This document shows, in pieces, positions 16,971-24,769 of a stretch of 64,000 nucleotides of DNA (the stretch's first letter is position 1; each line of letters starts with the position of its first letter). The stretch comes from Myxococcus stipitatus. GTDB lineage: Bacteria > Myxococcota > Myxococcia > Myxococcales > Myxococcaceae. The notes below the pieces were generated by a model. It was not told the origin of the DNA, ran no database searches, and saw nothing but the letters and a program-made list of their open reading frames with translations. The stretch spans positions 310,001-374,000 of the forward strand of contig NZ_JAKCFI010000001.1 in the NCBI RefSeq assembly GCF_021412625.1, written 5' to 3'. The translations under genes were made by a program, and so were the position numbers.

Positions 16971-17666
16971 ATGGCGCGTTCTGTCGACAACAGGCAGCAG
17001 GGCCCCGGCGGCCCGCGGGACGACGAGGACATCTTCCAGTCCGTGCTGTCCAGCATGGGCGAGGGCGTGGTGGTGGCGGACGCCCAGGGGCGCCTGGTGT
17101 TCTTCAACCCGCGAGCGGAGGCGCTGCTGGGCCAGGGCTCGTCCGCCGTGGGGGTCGCCGACTGGCCGGCGCGGTATGGCTTGTTCCTGCCGGACCAGGT
17201 GACGCCCTTTCCCGCGTGGGAGCTGCCCCTGGCGCGCGCCCTGCGCGGCGAGTCCGTGGACCAGGTGGAGGTGTTCATGCGCAACCCGACCAGTCCCGCG
17301 GGGACCTGGTTGCTCGTCAACGCCCGGCCCGTGCGGGACGCCTCGGGGGCGCCGCGCGGCGCGCTCGCCGTCTTCAACGACATCACCGCGTTCAAGCGGG
17401 CCGGGGACGCGGTGCTCGACCGCGAGGCACAGTACCGTTCGCTCTACAACAATACGCCGGTGATGATGCACTCCATCGACCCCGAGGGGCGGCTGGTGAG
17501 CGTCAGCGACACCTGGCTCCAGACGTTGGGGTACTCGCGCGAGGAGGTCATCGGGCGCAACTCGGTCGACTTCCTCACGCCCGGGTCGGCGCGCTTCGCG
17601 CGGGAGGTGGTGCTGCCCGAGTTCTTCCGCACGGGCCAGAGCGGGACGTCCCGTACCAGATGGTGA
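16971..17666 (+). CDS. N-terminal part of a frameshifted PAS histidine kinase
   Basis: This 231-codon frame begins a hybrid PAS sensor kinase that continues in another frame at about 17640. PAS domain 1 (residues about 24-140) contains GEGVVVADAQGRLVFFNPRA, and PAS domain 2 starts at about 157 (YRSLYNNTPVMMHSIDPEG). The frame then breaks after FFRTGQ and stops at 17664-17666. Downstream homology resumes exactly where PAS 2 should continue (RDVPYQMVKRDGG) in the -1 frame. A single G missing after the cag at 17637-17639 would restore an open frame. If the deletion is real, the encoded product lacks the kinase domain; otherwise this is a sequencing error. Confidence 0.8.
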   Translation: MARSVDNRQQGPGGPRDDEDIFQSVLSSMGEGVVVADAQGRLVFFNPRAEALLGQGSSAVGVADWPARYGLFLPDQVTPFPAWELPLARALRGESVDQVEVFMRNPTSPAGTWLLVNARPVRDASGAPRGALAVFNDITAFKRAGDAVLDREAQYRSLYNNTPVMMHSIDPEGRLVSVSDTWLQTLGYSREEVIGRNSVDFLTPGSARFAREVVLPEFFRTGQSGTSRTRW

Positions 17667-19462
17667 AGCGGGACGGCGGGCGCATCGACGTGCTGCTGTC
17701 GGCCATCGCGGAGCGGGACTCGGAGGGACGGCTGGTGCGCTCGCTCGCCGTCCTCATCGACGTGACGGAGCGCAAGCGCGCGGAGCGGGCGCTCCTGGAG
17801 AGCGAGAAGCGCCTGCGCGCCATCCTGGACAACGCGTCCTCCATCTTCTTCCTGCTCGACACCCAGGGGCGCTACATCTTCGTCAACCGTCAGTGGGAGC
17901 GGCTGTTCGGCCGCTCGCGCGAGGAGGTCATGGGGAAGTCGGTCCACGAACTCTTCCCCCGCGAAGCCGCGGACGCCTTCGTCGCGCTCAACCAGGAGGT
18001 CCTCGCGCGCCGGGAGCCCATGACGCGGGAGGAGCGCGTGCCCTGCGGCGATGGCCTGCAGACGCACATCACCCAGAAGTTCCCGCTGATGGATGCGTCA
18101 GGCCAGCCCTACGCCATCTGCGGCATCTCCACGGACATCTCCGAGCGCAAGCGCATGGAGGAGACGCAGCGCTTCCTCGCGGAGGCCGGGCGCGTGCTGG
18201 GGACGTCGCTCGACACGGAGACGACGCTCCAGCGCGTCGCGGAGCTGACGGTCTCCCGGCTGGGGGACGTGTGCGTGGTGTTCGTGGGCGAGGAGGGCGC
18301 GCCGCTGCGCGCGGTGGCCGTCGCCGCCAGCGAGCCCGGCCTCGCGGAGGAGGTGCGCGCGCTGTTGGCCGCCCATCCTCCGCTGATGGACGTGCCGGGC
18401 GGGCCCGCGCGGACGCTGGCCTCCGGGCGCCCGGAGGTGGGGCCGCTGCCGGGGGCGCTGCTCGACGGGGAAGGGCTGGACTCCGAGCGGTGGGCGCGGG
18501 TGCGGCGGCTCGCGCGCCAGCCGTCGCTGAGCGTGCCCCTGCGCGCGAGGGGGAGGGGCGTGGGCGTGCTGACGCTGTTGTCGATGCGCCCGGGCCAGGT
18601 CTACTCGGAGGACGACCTGTCGCTCGCGGAGGAGCTGGGCCTGCGCGCGGCCTACGCCATCGACAACGCGCAGCTCTACGGCAAGTCGCGCGAGGCCATC
18701 CGCGCGCGCGACGAGTTCCTGTCCATCGCCTCGCACGAGCTGAAGACGCCGCTGACGTCGATGAAGCTGCGCATGCAGCAGATGGGCTCGCTCCTGTCGC
18801 GCCACGGCCCGGACGCGGCGCTGGCGGGAAAGCTCACCGCGATGCTGCACGTCTGCGAGAGCCAGCTGACCCGGCTGTCGCGGCTGGTGGAGCACCTGCT
18901 CGACGTGTCCCGCATCCACGAGCGCCAGCTGGGGCTGCACCTGGAGGACATGGACCTGGTGAAGGCGGCGCGGGACGTGGTGTCGCACCTGAAGGAACAG
19001 CTGGAGAAGGCGGGCTGCGCGTTCGAGCTGGAGGCGCCGCGCTCGCTGCCCGGACGGTGGGACCGGCTGCGGCTGGAGCAGGTGATGTTCAACCTGCTGT
19101 CCAACGCGGTGAAGTACGGCGCGGGGCAGCCGGTGTGGATGCGGCTGGCCCACCACGACGGGCGCGTGTGGCTGAGCGTGGAGGACCGTGGGATGGGCAT
19201 CCCCCGCGAGTCACACGAGCGCATCTTCGAGCGCTTCGAGCGCGCCGCCTCCGCCAACTACGGTGGCCTGGGGCTGGGCCTCTTCATCACCCGGCGGATC
19301 GCCGAGGCCCACGGCGGCCGGGTGTGGGTGGAGAGCGAGCCGGGGCGGGGCGCCCGCTTCGTCGTCGAGCTGCCCCAGTGGACTCACGGCAGCGGCCCCT
19401 CGACCAGCCGCAGCACGTCCGCCAGCACGCCGGAGGCCGTCACCGCCGCGCCCGCGCCGTAG
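17660..19462 (+). CDS. C-terminal kinase part of a frameshifted PAS sensor
   Basis: From the first in-frame ATG (17660) this frame encodes 600 residues. It has the end of PAS 2, a third PAS (RAILDNASSIFFLLDTQGRY region), a GAF domain (TLQRVAELTVSRLGDVCVVF...), the HisKA box IASHELKTPLTSMKLR and the HATPase boxes (NLLSNAVKYG, DRGMGIP, GGLGLGLFI). With the preceding fragment it makes a complete cytoplasmic hybrid sensor kinase of about 830 residues with no receiver. No transmembrane segment is visible, so it probably senses an internal signal. The last 79 bases overlap the convergent thrA gene tail-to-tail, giving the product a non-conserved Ser/Thr/Pro tail. No cognate regulator adjoins it. 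Confidence 0.85.
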   Translation: MVKRDGGRIDVLLSAIAERDSEGRLVRSLAVLIDVTERKRAERALLESEKRLRAILDNASSIFFLLDTQGRYIFVNRQWERLFGRSREEVMGKSVHELFPREAADAFVALNQEVLARREPMTREERVPCGDGLQTHITQKFPLMDASGQPYAICGISTDISERKRMEETQRFLAEAGRVLGTSLDTETTLQRVAELTVSRLGDVCVVFVGEEGAPLRAVAVAASEPGLAEEVRALLAAHPPLMDVPGGPARTLASGRPEVGPLPGALLDGEGLDSERWARVRRLARQPSLSVPLRARGRGVGVLTLLSMRPGQVYSEDDLSLAEELGLRAAYAIDNAQLYGKSREAIRARDEFLSIASHELKTPLTSMKLRMQQMGSLLSRHGPDAALAGKLTAMLHVCESQLTRLSRLVEHLLDVSRIHERQLGLHLEDMDLVKAARDVVSHLKEQLEKAGCAFELEAPRSLPGRWDRLRLEQVMFNLLSNAVKYGAGQPVWMRLAHHDGRVWLSVEDRGMGIPRESHERIFERFERAASANYGGLGLGLFITRRIAEAHGGRVWVESEPGRGARFVVELPQWTHGSGPSTSRSTSASTPEAVTAAPAP

Positions 19463-21837
19463 CCTCGGATGACCAGGGGCGTGGGGCTGTAGCGCTCCGA
19501 CAGGAAGCTGAGCGCGTTCTCACCGCCCTTCACCGCGGCCAGCGGGTTCTCCAGCGGCACGGCCTTCAGCCCCACGGCGCACCCCTCTGGCGTGACGCTG
19601 CCCACGTAGCGCAGCACCTGGCCCTCGTCGCGCAGCCGCTCCACGCGCCGCTGGAAGGCCGCGTCGACCTCCGGCAGGCGGGCGAGGAAGGCGTCGAGCG
19701 GGCCGGACGCGTCGAAGTCCGCGGGCAGCAGCGACTCGAGCGCCACCTGCTCCAGCTCCACGTCGCGCCCCAGCTCCCGCGCGAGGATGAGCACCTTGCG
19801 CGCCACGTCCGTGCCCTGGAGGTCGTCGCGCGGGTCGGGCTCCGTGAAGCGCTTCTCCATGGCGGTGCCCACCGCCTGGGACAGCGGCACGCCCTGCTCC
19901 GTCAGGCCGAGGATGAACGACAGCGAGCCGGAGAGGATGCCCTCGATGCGCAGCACCCGGTCCCCCGTGCGCAGCATGTTCTTCAGCGTGTCGATGACGG
20001 GCAGGGCCGCGCCCACGTTCGTCTCGTACAGGAAGCGGCGCTGGTGGCGCGAGGCCGTCGCGCGGATGTCGCGCCAGTGCGCCATCTTCCCCGCGTTGGC
20101 CTTCTTGTTGGCGGTGACGACGTGCAGCCCCGCGGCCAGCAGGGACGGGTAGGCGAGCGCCACGTCCTCGCTGCTGGTGCAGTCCACGAAGACGGGCCGC
20201 CCCGGCCGCCGCGCCCGCGTCTGCTCCCGGAAGCCCGCGAGGAGCGCGCAGTCCGGGGCCGCGTCCAGCCGCTGCTTCCAGCCGTCGAGCGGCAGGCCCG
20301 CCGGGTCGATGACGCCGCGTCGGCTGTTGGCGACTGCGCACACGCGCAGCTCCACGCCCTGGGCGCGCAGCTTCGGGGCCTGCTGGGCGAGCTGCCGCAT
20401 CAGCTCCCCGCCCACGCTGCCCACGCCCGCCACCAGCAGCTCCACCACCTCCGTGGTGCCGAAGTAGCGGTGGTGCACGTGCGCCATGGCGCGAGGGCCG
20501 TCCGCCTCCGCGATGACGGCGGAGATGCTCCGCTCGCTGGAGCCCTGGGCGATGGCGGCGATGCTGCATCCCACGTCCGCCAGGCCGCTGAAGAACGTGC
20601 CCGCGACGCCCACGCGGTGGCGCATGCCGTCGCCGACGATGCTGAGCACCGCCAGCTCCCCCTGCCGCTCGATGGTGTCCACCTTGCCGGCCTCGCGCTC
20701 CACCTCGAACTCCGCCTCCAGCGCGCGCACGGCGGCGGAGGCGTCGCCCTGCTGCACGCAGAAGCTGATGGAGCACTCGCTGGAGCCCTGGGTGATGAGC
20801 ACCACGGAGATGCTGGAGCGGGCCATGGCCTCGAAGACGCGCGCCGCGGTGCCGGGCACGCCCTTGAGGCCCGCGCCGGCGATGTTCACCAGCGCCACGT
20901 CCTTCAGGAAGGACAGGCCCCGCACGGGGTGGCGCGGCGGCGCGGCGGTGGCCGTCACCCGGGTCCCCGGGTGGTCCGGCCGGAAGCTGTTGCACACGCG
21001 CACCGGAATGCCCCGCTCGCGCGCCGGCGAAATCGTCTTGGGGTGCAGCACCTTCGCGCCGAAGTAGGCCAGCTCCATGGCCTCCTCGAAAGAGACCTCG
21101 GGCAGCGGGAAGGCCTCCGGCACCAGGCGCGGGTCGGCGCTGAAGATGCCGTCCACGTCCGTCCAGATTTCGAGCAACTCCGCGTCCAGCGCCGCCGCCG
21201 CCAGCGCCGCCGAGTAGTCCGAGCCGCCCCGTCCCAGCGACATCGTCCGGCCGCGCTCGTTGCCGCCGAAGAAGCCCGGCATCAGCATGAGCCCGGGCCC
21301 GGAGGCGTCGCGCAGGGGCGCGAAGCGGGCGCGAATCTCGTCCGCGCGGGGCGTGGCCTGGAGCGGATCCCCCGAGCAGATGAGCGCCTGGCGCGGGTCC
21401 ACGGCGTACGGTGAGAGCCCCCGCGCGGCCAGCATCGCCTCCAGGATGAGGCACGAGGCGCGCTCGCCCAGGCCGGACAGGTGCGCGAGCACGGCGGGGG
21501 AGCACTCGCGCAGCAGGCCCACGCCCTGGAGCAGCCCCCGCAGCTCCATGTCGATGGCCGCCAGCCCCAGCTCGAGCGGCACCTGTGCCCCCACCTCGGC
21601 GCCCAGCTCTCGTGTGATGGACAGGTGCGTGTGCGCGAAGCGGGCCAGGGCCTCCTCCACGGACTCGCCCTCCTGCGCCGCGCGCGCCGCGTCCACCAGC
21701 AGGTTGGTGATGCCGGACACCGCGGACGCCACCAGCATGACGCGTGTCTCCCGCCGCGCCTGCTCCACCAGGTCCACCACCCGGCGCAGCTGCGCCGCGC
21801 CCCCCACGCTCGTGCCGCCGAACTTCATCACCCGCAT
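19384..21837 (-). CDS. thrA: Bifunctional aspartokinase/homoserine dehydrogenase
   Basis: This is an 817-residue fusion of two enzymes of threonine/methionine synthesis. The aspartokinase N-terminus has KFGGTSVGG (5-13), the substrate loop GRGGSDYSA (203-210) and two ACT-type regulatory segments (ITQGSSECSISF, 349-360; IAQGSSERSISAV, 429-441). The homoserine dehydrogenase part begins at the NAD-binding GVGSVGG (471-477) and includes CTSSED and TANKKA. The product supplies homoserine, and feedback by threonine is usual in this family. A GAGGTG ribosome site precedes the ATG at 21837. Upstream on the minus strand lies a Thr-codon attenuator, indicating control by charged tRNA-Thr. The gene overlaps the sensor kinase by 79 bases. 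Confidence 0.95.
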   Translation of the reverse strand: MRVMKFGGTSVGGAAQLRRVVDLVEQARRETRVMLVASAVSGITNLLVDAARAAQEGESVEEALARFAHTHLSITRELGAEVGAQVPLELGLAAIDMELRGLLQGVGLLRECSPAVLAHLSGLGERASCLILEAMLAARGLSPYAVDPRQALICSGDPLQATPRADEIRARFAPLRDASGPGLMLMPGFFGGNERGRTMSLGRGGSDYSAALAAAALDAELLEIWTDVDGIFSADPRLVPEAFPLPEVSFEEAMELAYFGAKVLHPKTISPARERGIPVRVCNSFRPDHPGTRVTATAAPPRHPVRGLSFLKDVALVNIAGAGLKGVPGTAARVFEAMARSSISVVLITQGSSECSISFCVQQGDASAAVRALEAEFEVEREAGKVDTIERQGELAVLSIVGDGMRHRVGVAGTFFSGLADVGCSIAAIAQGSSERSISAVIAEADGPRAMAHVHHRYFGTTEVVELLVAGVGSVGGELMRQLAQQAPKLRAQGVELRVCAVANSRRGVIDPAGLPLDGWKQRLDAAPDCALLAGFREQTRARRPGRPVFVDCTSSEDVALAYPSLLAAGLHVVTANKKANAGKMAHWRDIRATASRHQRRFLYETNVGAALPVIDTLKNMLRTGDRVLRIEGILSGSLSFILGLTEQGVPLSQAVGTAMEKRFTEPDPRDDLQGTDVARKVLILARELGRDVELEQVALESLLPADFDASGPLDAFLARLPEVDAAFQRRVERLRDEGQVLRYVGSVTPEGCAVGLKAVPLENPLAAVKGGENALSFLSERYSPTPLVIRGYGAGAAVTASGVLADVLRLVEGPLP

Positions 21838-21927
21838 GGCGACACCTCGCGACGGAAGGGGGAGGAGGCGACGGGGCTTCTTCGGAGGGGCGTCTTCGAT
21901 GTCCGCATGGCGTTCCTGGGGGATGGA

Positions 21928-21967
21928 GGGAAAACGAAAAAGGCCCCGCGCGGGGGAGCGCGGGGCC
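21928..21967 (-). terminator. Attenuator terminator upstream of thrA
   Basis: On the minus strand GGCCCCGCGC (21967-21958) pairs with GCGCGGGGCC (21951-21942) in a perfect 10-bp stem with a 6-base loop. TTTTTCGTTTT follows immediately. It lies about 105 bases before the thrA ATG and after the Thr-rich leader ORF, in the classic position of an amino-acid operon attenuator. Confidence 0.85.
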
Positions 21968-21998
21968 GAGGTCGGAAGGGGTGGTGCGGCTTTCCGAG

Positions 21999-22136
21999 CT
22001 AGACCTGCCGCGCTCCGCGAGGAGTCACGGTGGTGGTCGTAGTCGTGGTGGTGGTGACGGCGGTCGACGCGCGCGCGAGGGCCGGGGACGTCGTCCGCCC
22101 GGCGTTGCGCGCGATGTCGAGGTTCGAGCCGCTCAC
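21999..22136 (-). CDS. Threonine leader peptide of thrA
   Basis: The frame from GTG (22136) to TAG (21999-22001) encodes 45 residues including nine consecutive Thr codons (22029-22055), then VTPRGARQV and stop. Codons 41-43 read GGAGCGCGG (22016-22008), an exact complement of CCGCGCTCC in the attenuator stem (21963-21955). Stalling at Thr codons would leave GGAGCGCGG free to form an antiterminator; translation to the stop would cover it and let the terminator form. No strong ribosome site is seen before the GTG, so the start is uncertain. It is similar in function to E. coli ThrL but unrelated in sequence apart from the Thr run. Confidence 0.8.
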   Translation of the reverse strand: MSGSNLDIARNAGRTTSPALARASTAVTTTTTTTTTVTPRGARQV

Positions 22137-22270
22137 GGACTGGAACGCTGACTGAAGTGCCAGCTCCGAGTCAAGCCACCCCCCCGCAACGCGTGGGAGG
22201 CGGGTGACGGGAGGCCCGCCGTGGGGCGGCGGCTTCGAGCCGACGTGGGAGGTGGGGGGAGGCGCGTCCT

Positions 22271-22316
22271 TCCGCTCGCGCGGGCCGCCGGGAGAGGGCG
22301 CCCAGGCGCGAGCGGA
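22271..22316 (-). terminator. Possible terminator of the Pit operon
   Basis: TCCGCTCGCGC and GCGCGAGCGGA form a perfect 11-bp stem (22271-22281 and 22306-22316), 12 bases after the transporter stop. There is no T-tract, so intrinsic termination is weak; it may be a 3' stabilising hairpin. Confidence 0.4.
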
Positions 22317-22328
22317 GGGGATGGCCGG

Positions 22329-23354
22329 CTAGGAGGCCAGCCGCACGACGAGCTGGGTCAGCCCGTAGACGAGCATCGCCACGGTGGCCGCGGCGGGGAT
22401 GGTGACCACCCAGGCCCAGATGATGCGGCCGGCGGTACCCCACTTCACCGCGCGCCAGCCGCGCGTGGAGCCCACGCCCACGATGGCCCCGGTGATGGTG
22501 TGCGTGGTGGAGACGGGGATGCCCATCTCCGCCAGCGCGATGATGGTGACGCCGCCGCCCGTCTCCGCGCTGAAGCCGCCGATGGGCGCCAGCTTGGTGA
22601 GGCTGTGGCCCATGGTCCGCACGATGCGCCAGCCGCCGAAGAACGTCCCCAGGGCGATGGCCGCGTGACAGGAGATGATCATCCACCAGTCGATGTGGAA
22701 CGGGCGGTCCTTCCAGATGGTGCCGAAGAGCACCACGGCGATGATGCCCATCACCTTCTGCGCGTCGTTGGTGCCGTGGCTGTAGGAGAAGATGGCGGAG
22801 GACACGAGCTGGAGCCGGCGGAACCACGCGTCCACGCGCAGCGGCGTCTGCTTGTGCACCGCCCAGGTGCTCGCCACCATCAGCGTCGTCCCCAGGAACA
22901 TGCCGATGAGCGGCGACAGGACGATGAAGGCGGCGATCTTCGCGATGCCCGCGCCCACCAGGCCCTTGAACCCGAGCACCGGCAGCGTGGCGCCAATCAT
23001 GCCGCCCGCCAGCGCATGCGACGAGGACGACGGCAGGCCCCACCACCACGTCAGGAGGTTCCAGGCGATGGCGCCCATGAGCGCGGAGAAGATGACCGCC
23101 AGCACCGCCGGCGAGCCCTCGGCCCGGAGCATCTCGAAGTTGATGATGCCCTTGCCCATGGTGTTGGCGACGTGGACGCCCCCGCTGAACGCGGCCACGA
23201 AGTTGAAGAAGGCGGCCCACGCCACGGCCAGGTTGGGCGACAACACCCGGGTGGACACCACGGTGGCGATGGAGTTCGCCGCGTCGTGGAAGCCGTTGAT
23301 GAAGTCGAAGATGAGCGCGACCGCGACAATGAGGATGACGGCGGCGAGTAGCAT
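22329..23354 (-). CDS. PiT-family inorganic phosphate transporter
   Basis: The 341-residue protein has about ten transmembrane helices. The two PiT signature repeats are GFHDAANSIATVV near residue 21 and SYSHGTNDAQKVMG in the second half. Homologues take up phosphate (often as metal phosphate) with cations. Its ATG follows the stop of the DUF47 gene directly (TAGATG at 23357-23352), so the two are translationally coupled. The hydrophobic pattern runs without breaks. This DUF47-Pit pair is widely conserved and is probably a low-affinity phosphate uptake system. Confidence 0.93.
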   Translation of the reverse strand: MLLAAVILIVAVALIFDFINGFHDAANSIATVVSTRVLSPNLAVAWAAFFNFVAAFSGGVHVANTMGKGIINFEMLRAEGSPAVLAVIFSALMGAIAWNLLTWWWGLPSSSSHALAGGMIGATLPVLGFKGLVGAGIAKIAAFIVLSPLIGMFLGTTLMVASTWAVHKQTPLRVDAWFRRLQLVSSAIFSYSHGTNDAQKVMGIIAVVLFGTIWKDRPFHIDWWMIISCHAAIALGTFFGGWRIVRTMGHSLTKLAPIGGFSAETGGGVTIIALAEMGIPVSTTHTITGAIVGVGSTRGWRAVKWGTAGRIIWAWVVTIPAAATVAMLVYGLTQLVVRLAS

Positions 23355-23981
23355 CTAGGAGTGCTCCAGCACCACGCCTTCGATGACATTGGCCACGCCC
23401 TGGCACTTGTCCGTGGCGGTCTCGATGAGGTCGTAGATCTCCTTCCATTTGATGATGGTCAGAGTGTCGACCCCGCTCTTGAAGAGCCGGCCCAGTCCGG
23501 ACCGCAGCACCTCGTCCGCCTGGCTCTCCAACTGCTTGATGTCCTTGCAGCCCGCGAGAATCTGGTCCGGCTTCTTGATGAGCCGCAGCGCCGCCACGGC
23601 CTCCTGCACCTTCTCCGTCGACAGCACCAGCAGCCGCGCCAGCTCCGTGGCGTCCGGCAGGCTGGATTCGATTTCGTAGTAGTGCAGCCGCGCCGCCGCC
23701 GCGTTGGTCAGGTCCAACACGTCGTCGATGCGCGACAGCAGGGAGTGGATCTGCGCCCGGTCGAACGGGGTGATGAACTGCTGGTGCAGCCGGTTGAACG
23801 CGGTGTGGGTCACCTCGTCGCCCTGGTGCTCCACGTCCTTGAGCGCGCGGACGCGCTCGGGCACGTCACGGTAGTCTCGCAACAGGTCGTACAGCATCTT
23901 CGCGCCCTTGACGGTCGCGGCGCATTGCTTGTCGAAGTCGTCGAAGAACTCGTCCGACTTGGGCATCAGCCTTTCGAGCAT
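23355..23981 (-). CDS. DUF47 PhoU-like Pit accessory protein
   Basis: The protein has 208 residues from the ATG at 23981 and is all-helical in character. It opens LMPKSDEFFDDFDKQC and has repeated acidic and hydrophobic helices (HQGDEVTHTAFNRLHQQF, PFDRAQIHSLLSRIDDV) like PhoU-related DUF47 proteins. These bind metal clusters and modulate phosphate transport by Pit. A GGGAG ribosome site lies upstream. The gene precedes the transporter with no gap. An in-frame ATG 33 bases upstream exists, but its ribosome site is poor. Confidence 0.9.
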   Translation of the reverse strand: MLERLMPKSDEFFDDFDKQCAATVKGAKMLYDLLRDYRDVPERVRALKDVEHQGDEVTHTAFNRLHQQFITPFDRAQIHSLLSRIDDVLDLTNAAAARLHYYEIESSLPDATELARLLVLSTEKVQEAVAALRLIKKPDQILAGCKDIKQLESQADEVLRSGLGRLFKSGVDTLTIIKWKEIYDLIETATDKCQGVANVIEGVVLEHS

Positions 23982-24323
23982 CGCTCCCTCTCCCTGTCTC
24001 GGCCCGTGGAACACAGGCCCATGTCGCCATGGGGCGTCACCTGCGCGTGACGGACCCGTGGCGCGCCTGTGACTACCTCACCTGGGGAGAATCGCCAGCC
24101 TTCCTTTTTGACTTGCAAGCAGCCGACGGAACCCACAAGGGGCGCCCGGCGGCCCGTTGGGCGCGGGTGCTACAGGTCGCGCACGCGCATGGAGGCGGGG
24201 ACTCCCCCCGTCAGCCCGGACACGGACGTGGGGAGCGGGCTGTCGATGTAGGTCCCAAGACCCGACAGGCCGGTGTGGGCGGGGGGCGGGAGGCGATGGT
24301 TGCGTCGCCTCCGCCTCCGAGCC
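23982..24323. other. Intergenic gap between DUF47 and thioredoxin genes
   Basis: This 342-base stretch holds no gene I can support. It has one hairpin, GGAGGCGA/TCGCCTCC (24289-24312), immediately downstream of the thioredoxin stop on the minus strand and without a T-tract; it may mark the 3' end of that transcript. A short A/T-rich patch at 24108-24120 is the most promoter-like part. No PHO-type repeat was clear. Confidence 0.3.
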
Positions 24324-24650
24324 TCACACGTGGGCGAGCACCTCCTGCTCCAGTTTCGCCCTGGGCAGCGCGCCGACGATCTGCCGCACCACCTTGCCCT
24401 CCTTGAAGATGAGCAGGGTGGGCAGGGCGCGGACGCCGTACTGGCTCGCGGTCGCCGGATGGGCGTCCACGTCGAGCTTCGCCATCTTCATCCTGCCGCG
24501 ATACTCGACGGCGAGCGCCTCGAGGATGGGGCCGATGAAGCGGCAGGGTGGGCACCATGGCGCGGTGAAATCGACCAGCACCGGTTCGCGTGATTCGAGC
24601 ACCTCGGGGGGGAACGCCGCGTCGCTCAGCTCGATGACTTCTCCCGCCAT
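24324..24650 (-). CDS. Thioredoxin-family protein
   Basis: The 108-residue product spans a single thioredoxin fold with the active site WCPPC (usual WCGPC). It sits in PVLVDFTAPWCPPCRF, followed by the cis-Pro loop ALPTLLIF and the C-terminal GKVVRQIVGALPR. It likely acts as a cytoplasmic protein disulfide reductase. The Pro-Pro spacer differs from the typical Gly-Pro and could alter redox potential. The start is the ATG at 24650; the same frame is open upstream but not thioredoxin-like. It is transcribed in the same direction as the LysR gene 120 bases upstream; co-transcription is uncertain. Confidence 0.92.
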   Translation of the reverse strand: MAGEVIELSDAAFPPEVLESREPVLVDFTAPWCPPCRFIGPILEALAVEYRGRMKMAKLDVDAHPATASQYGVRALPTLLIFKEGKVVRQIVGALPRAKLEQEVLAHV

Positions 24651-24769
24651 GTCCTGACCTCCGTGTGGGCACCGCCCTCGTCGGGCGGGCCGGGTGTCCT
24701 CGGAGGTGTAATGGCGAGCCCGGGCCTGGACGAGAGCCCCGGATGCAACACTGCGTTGCGTGAAGGCCC

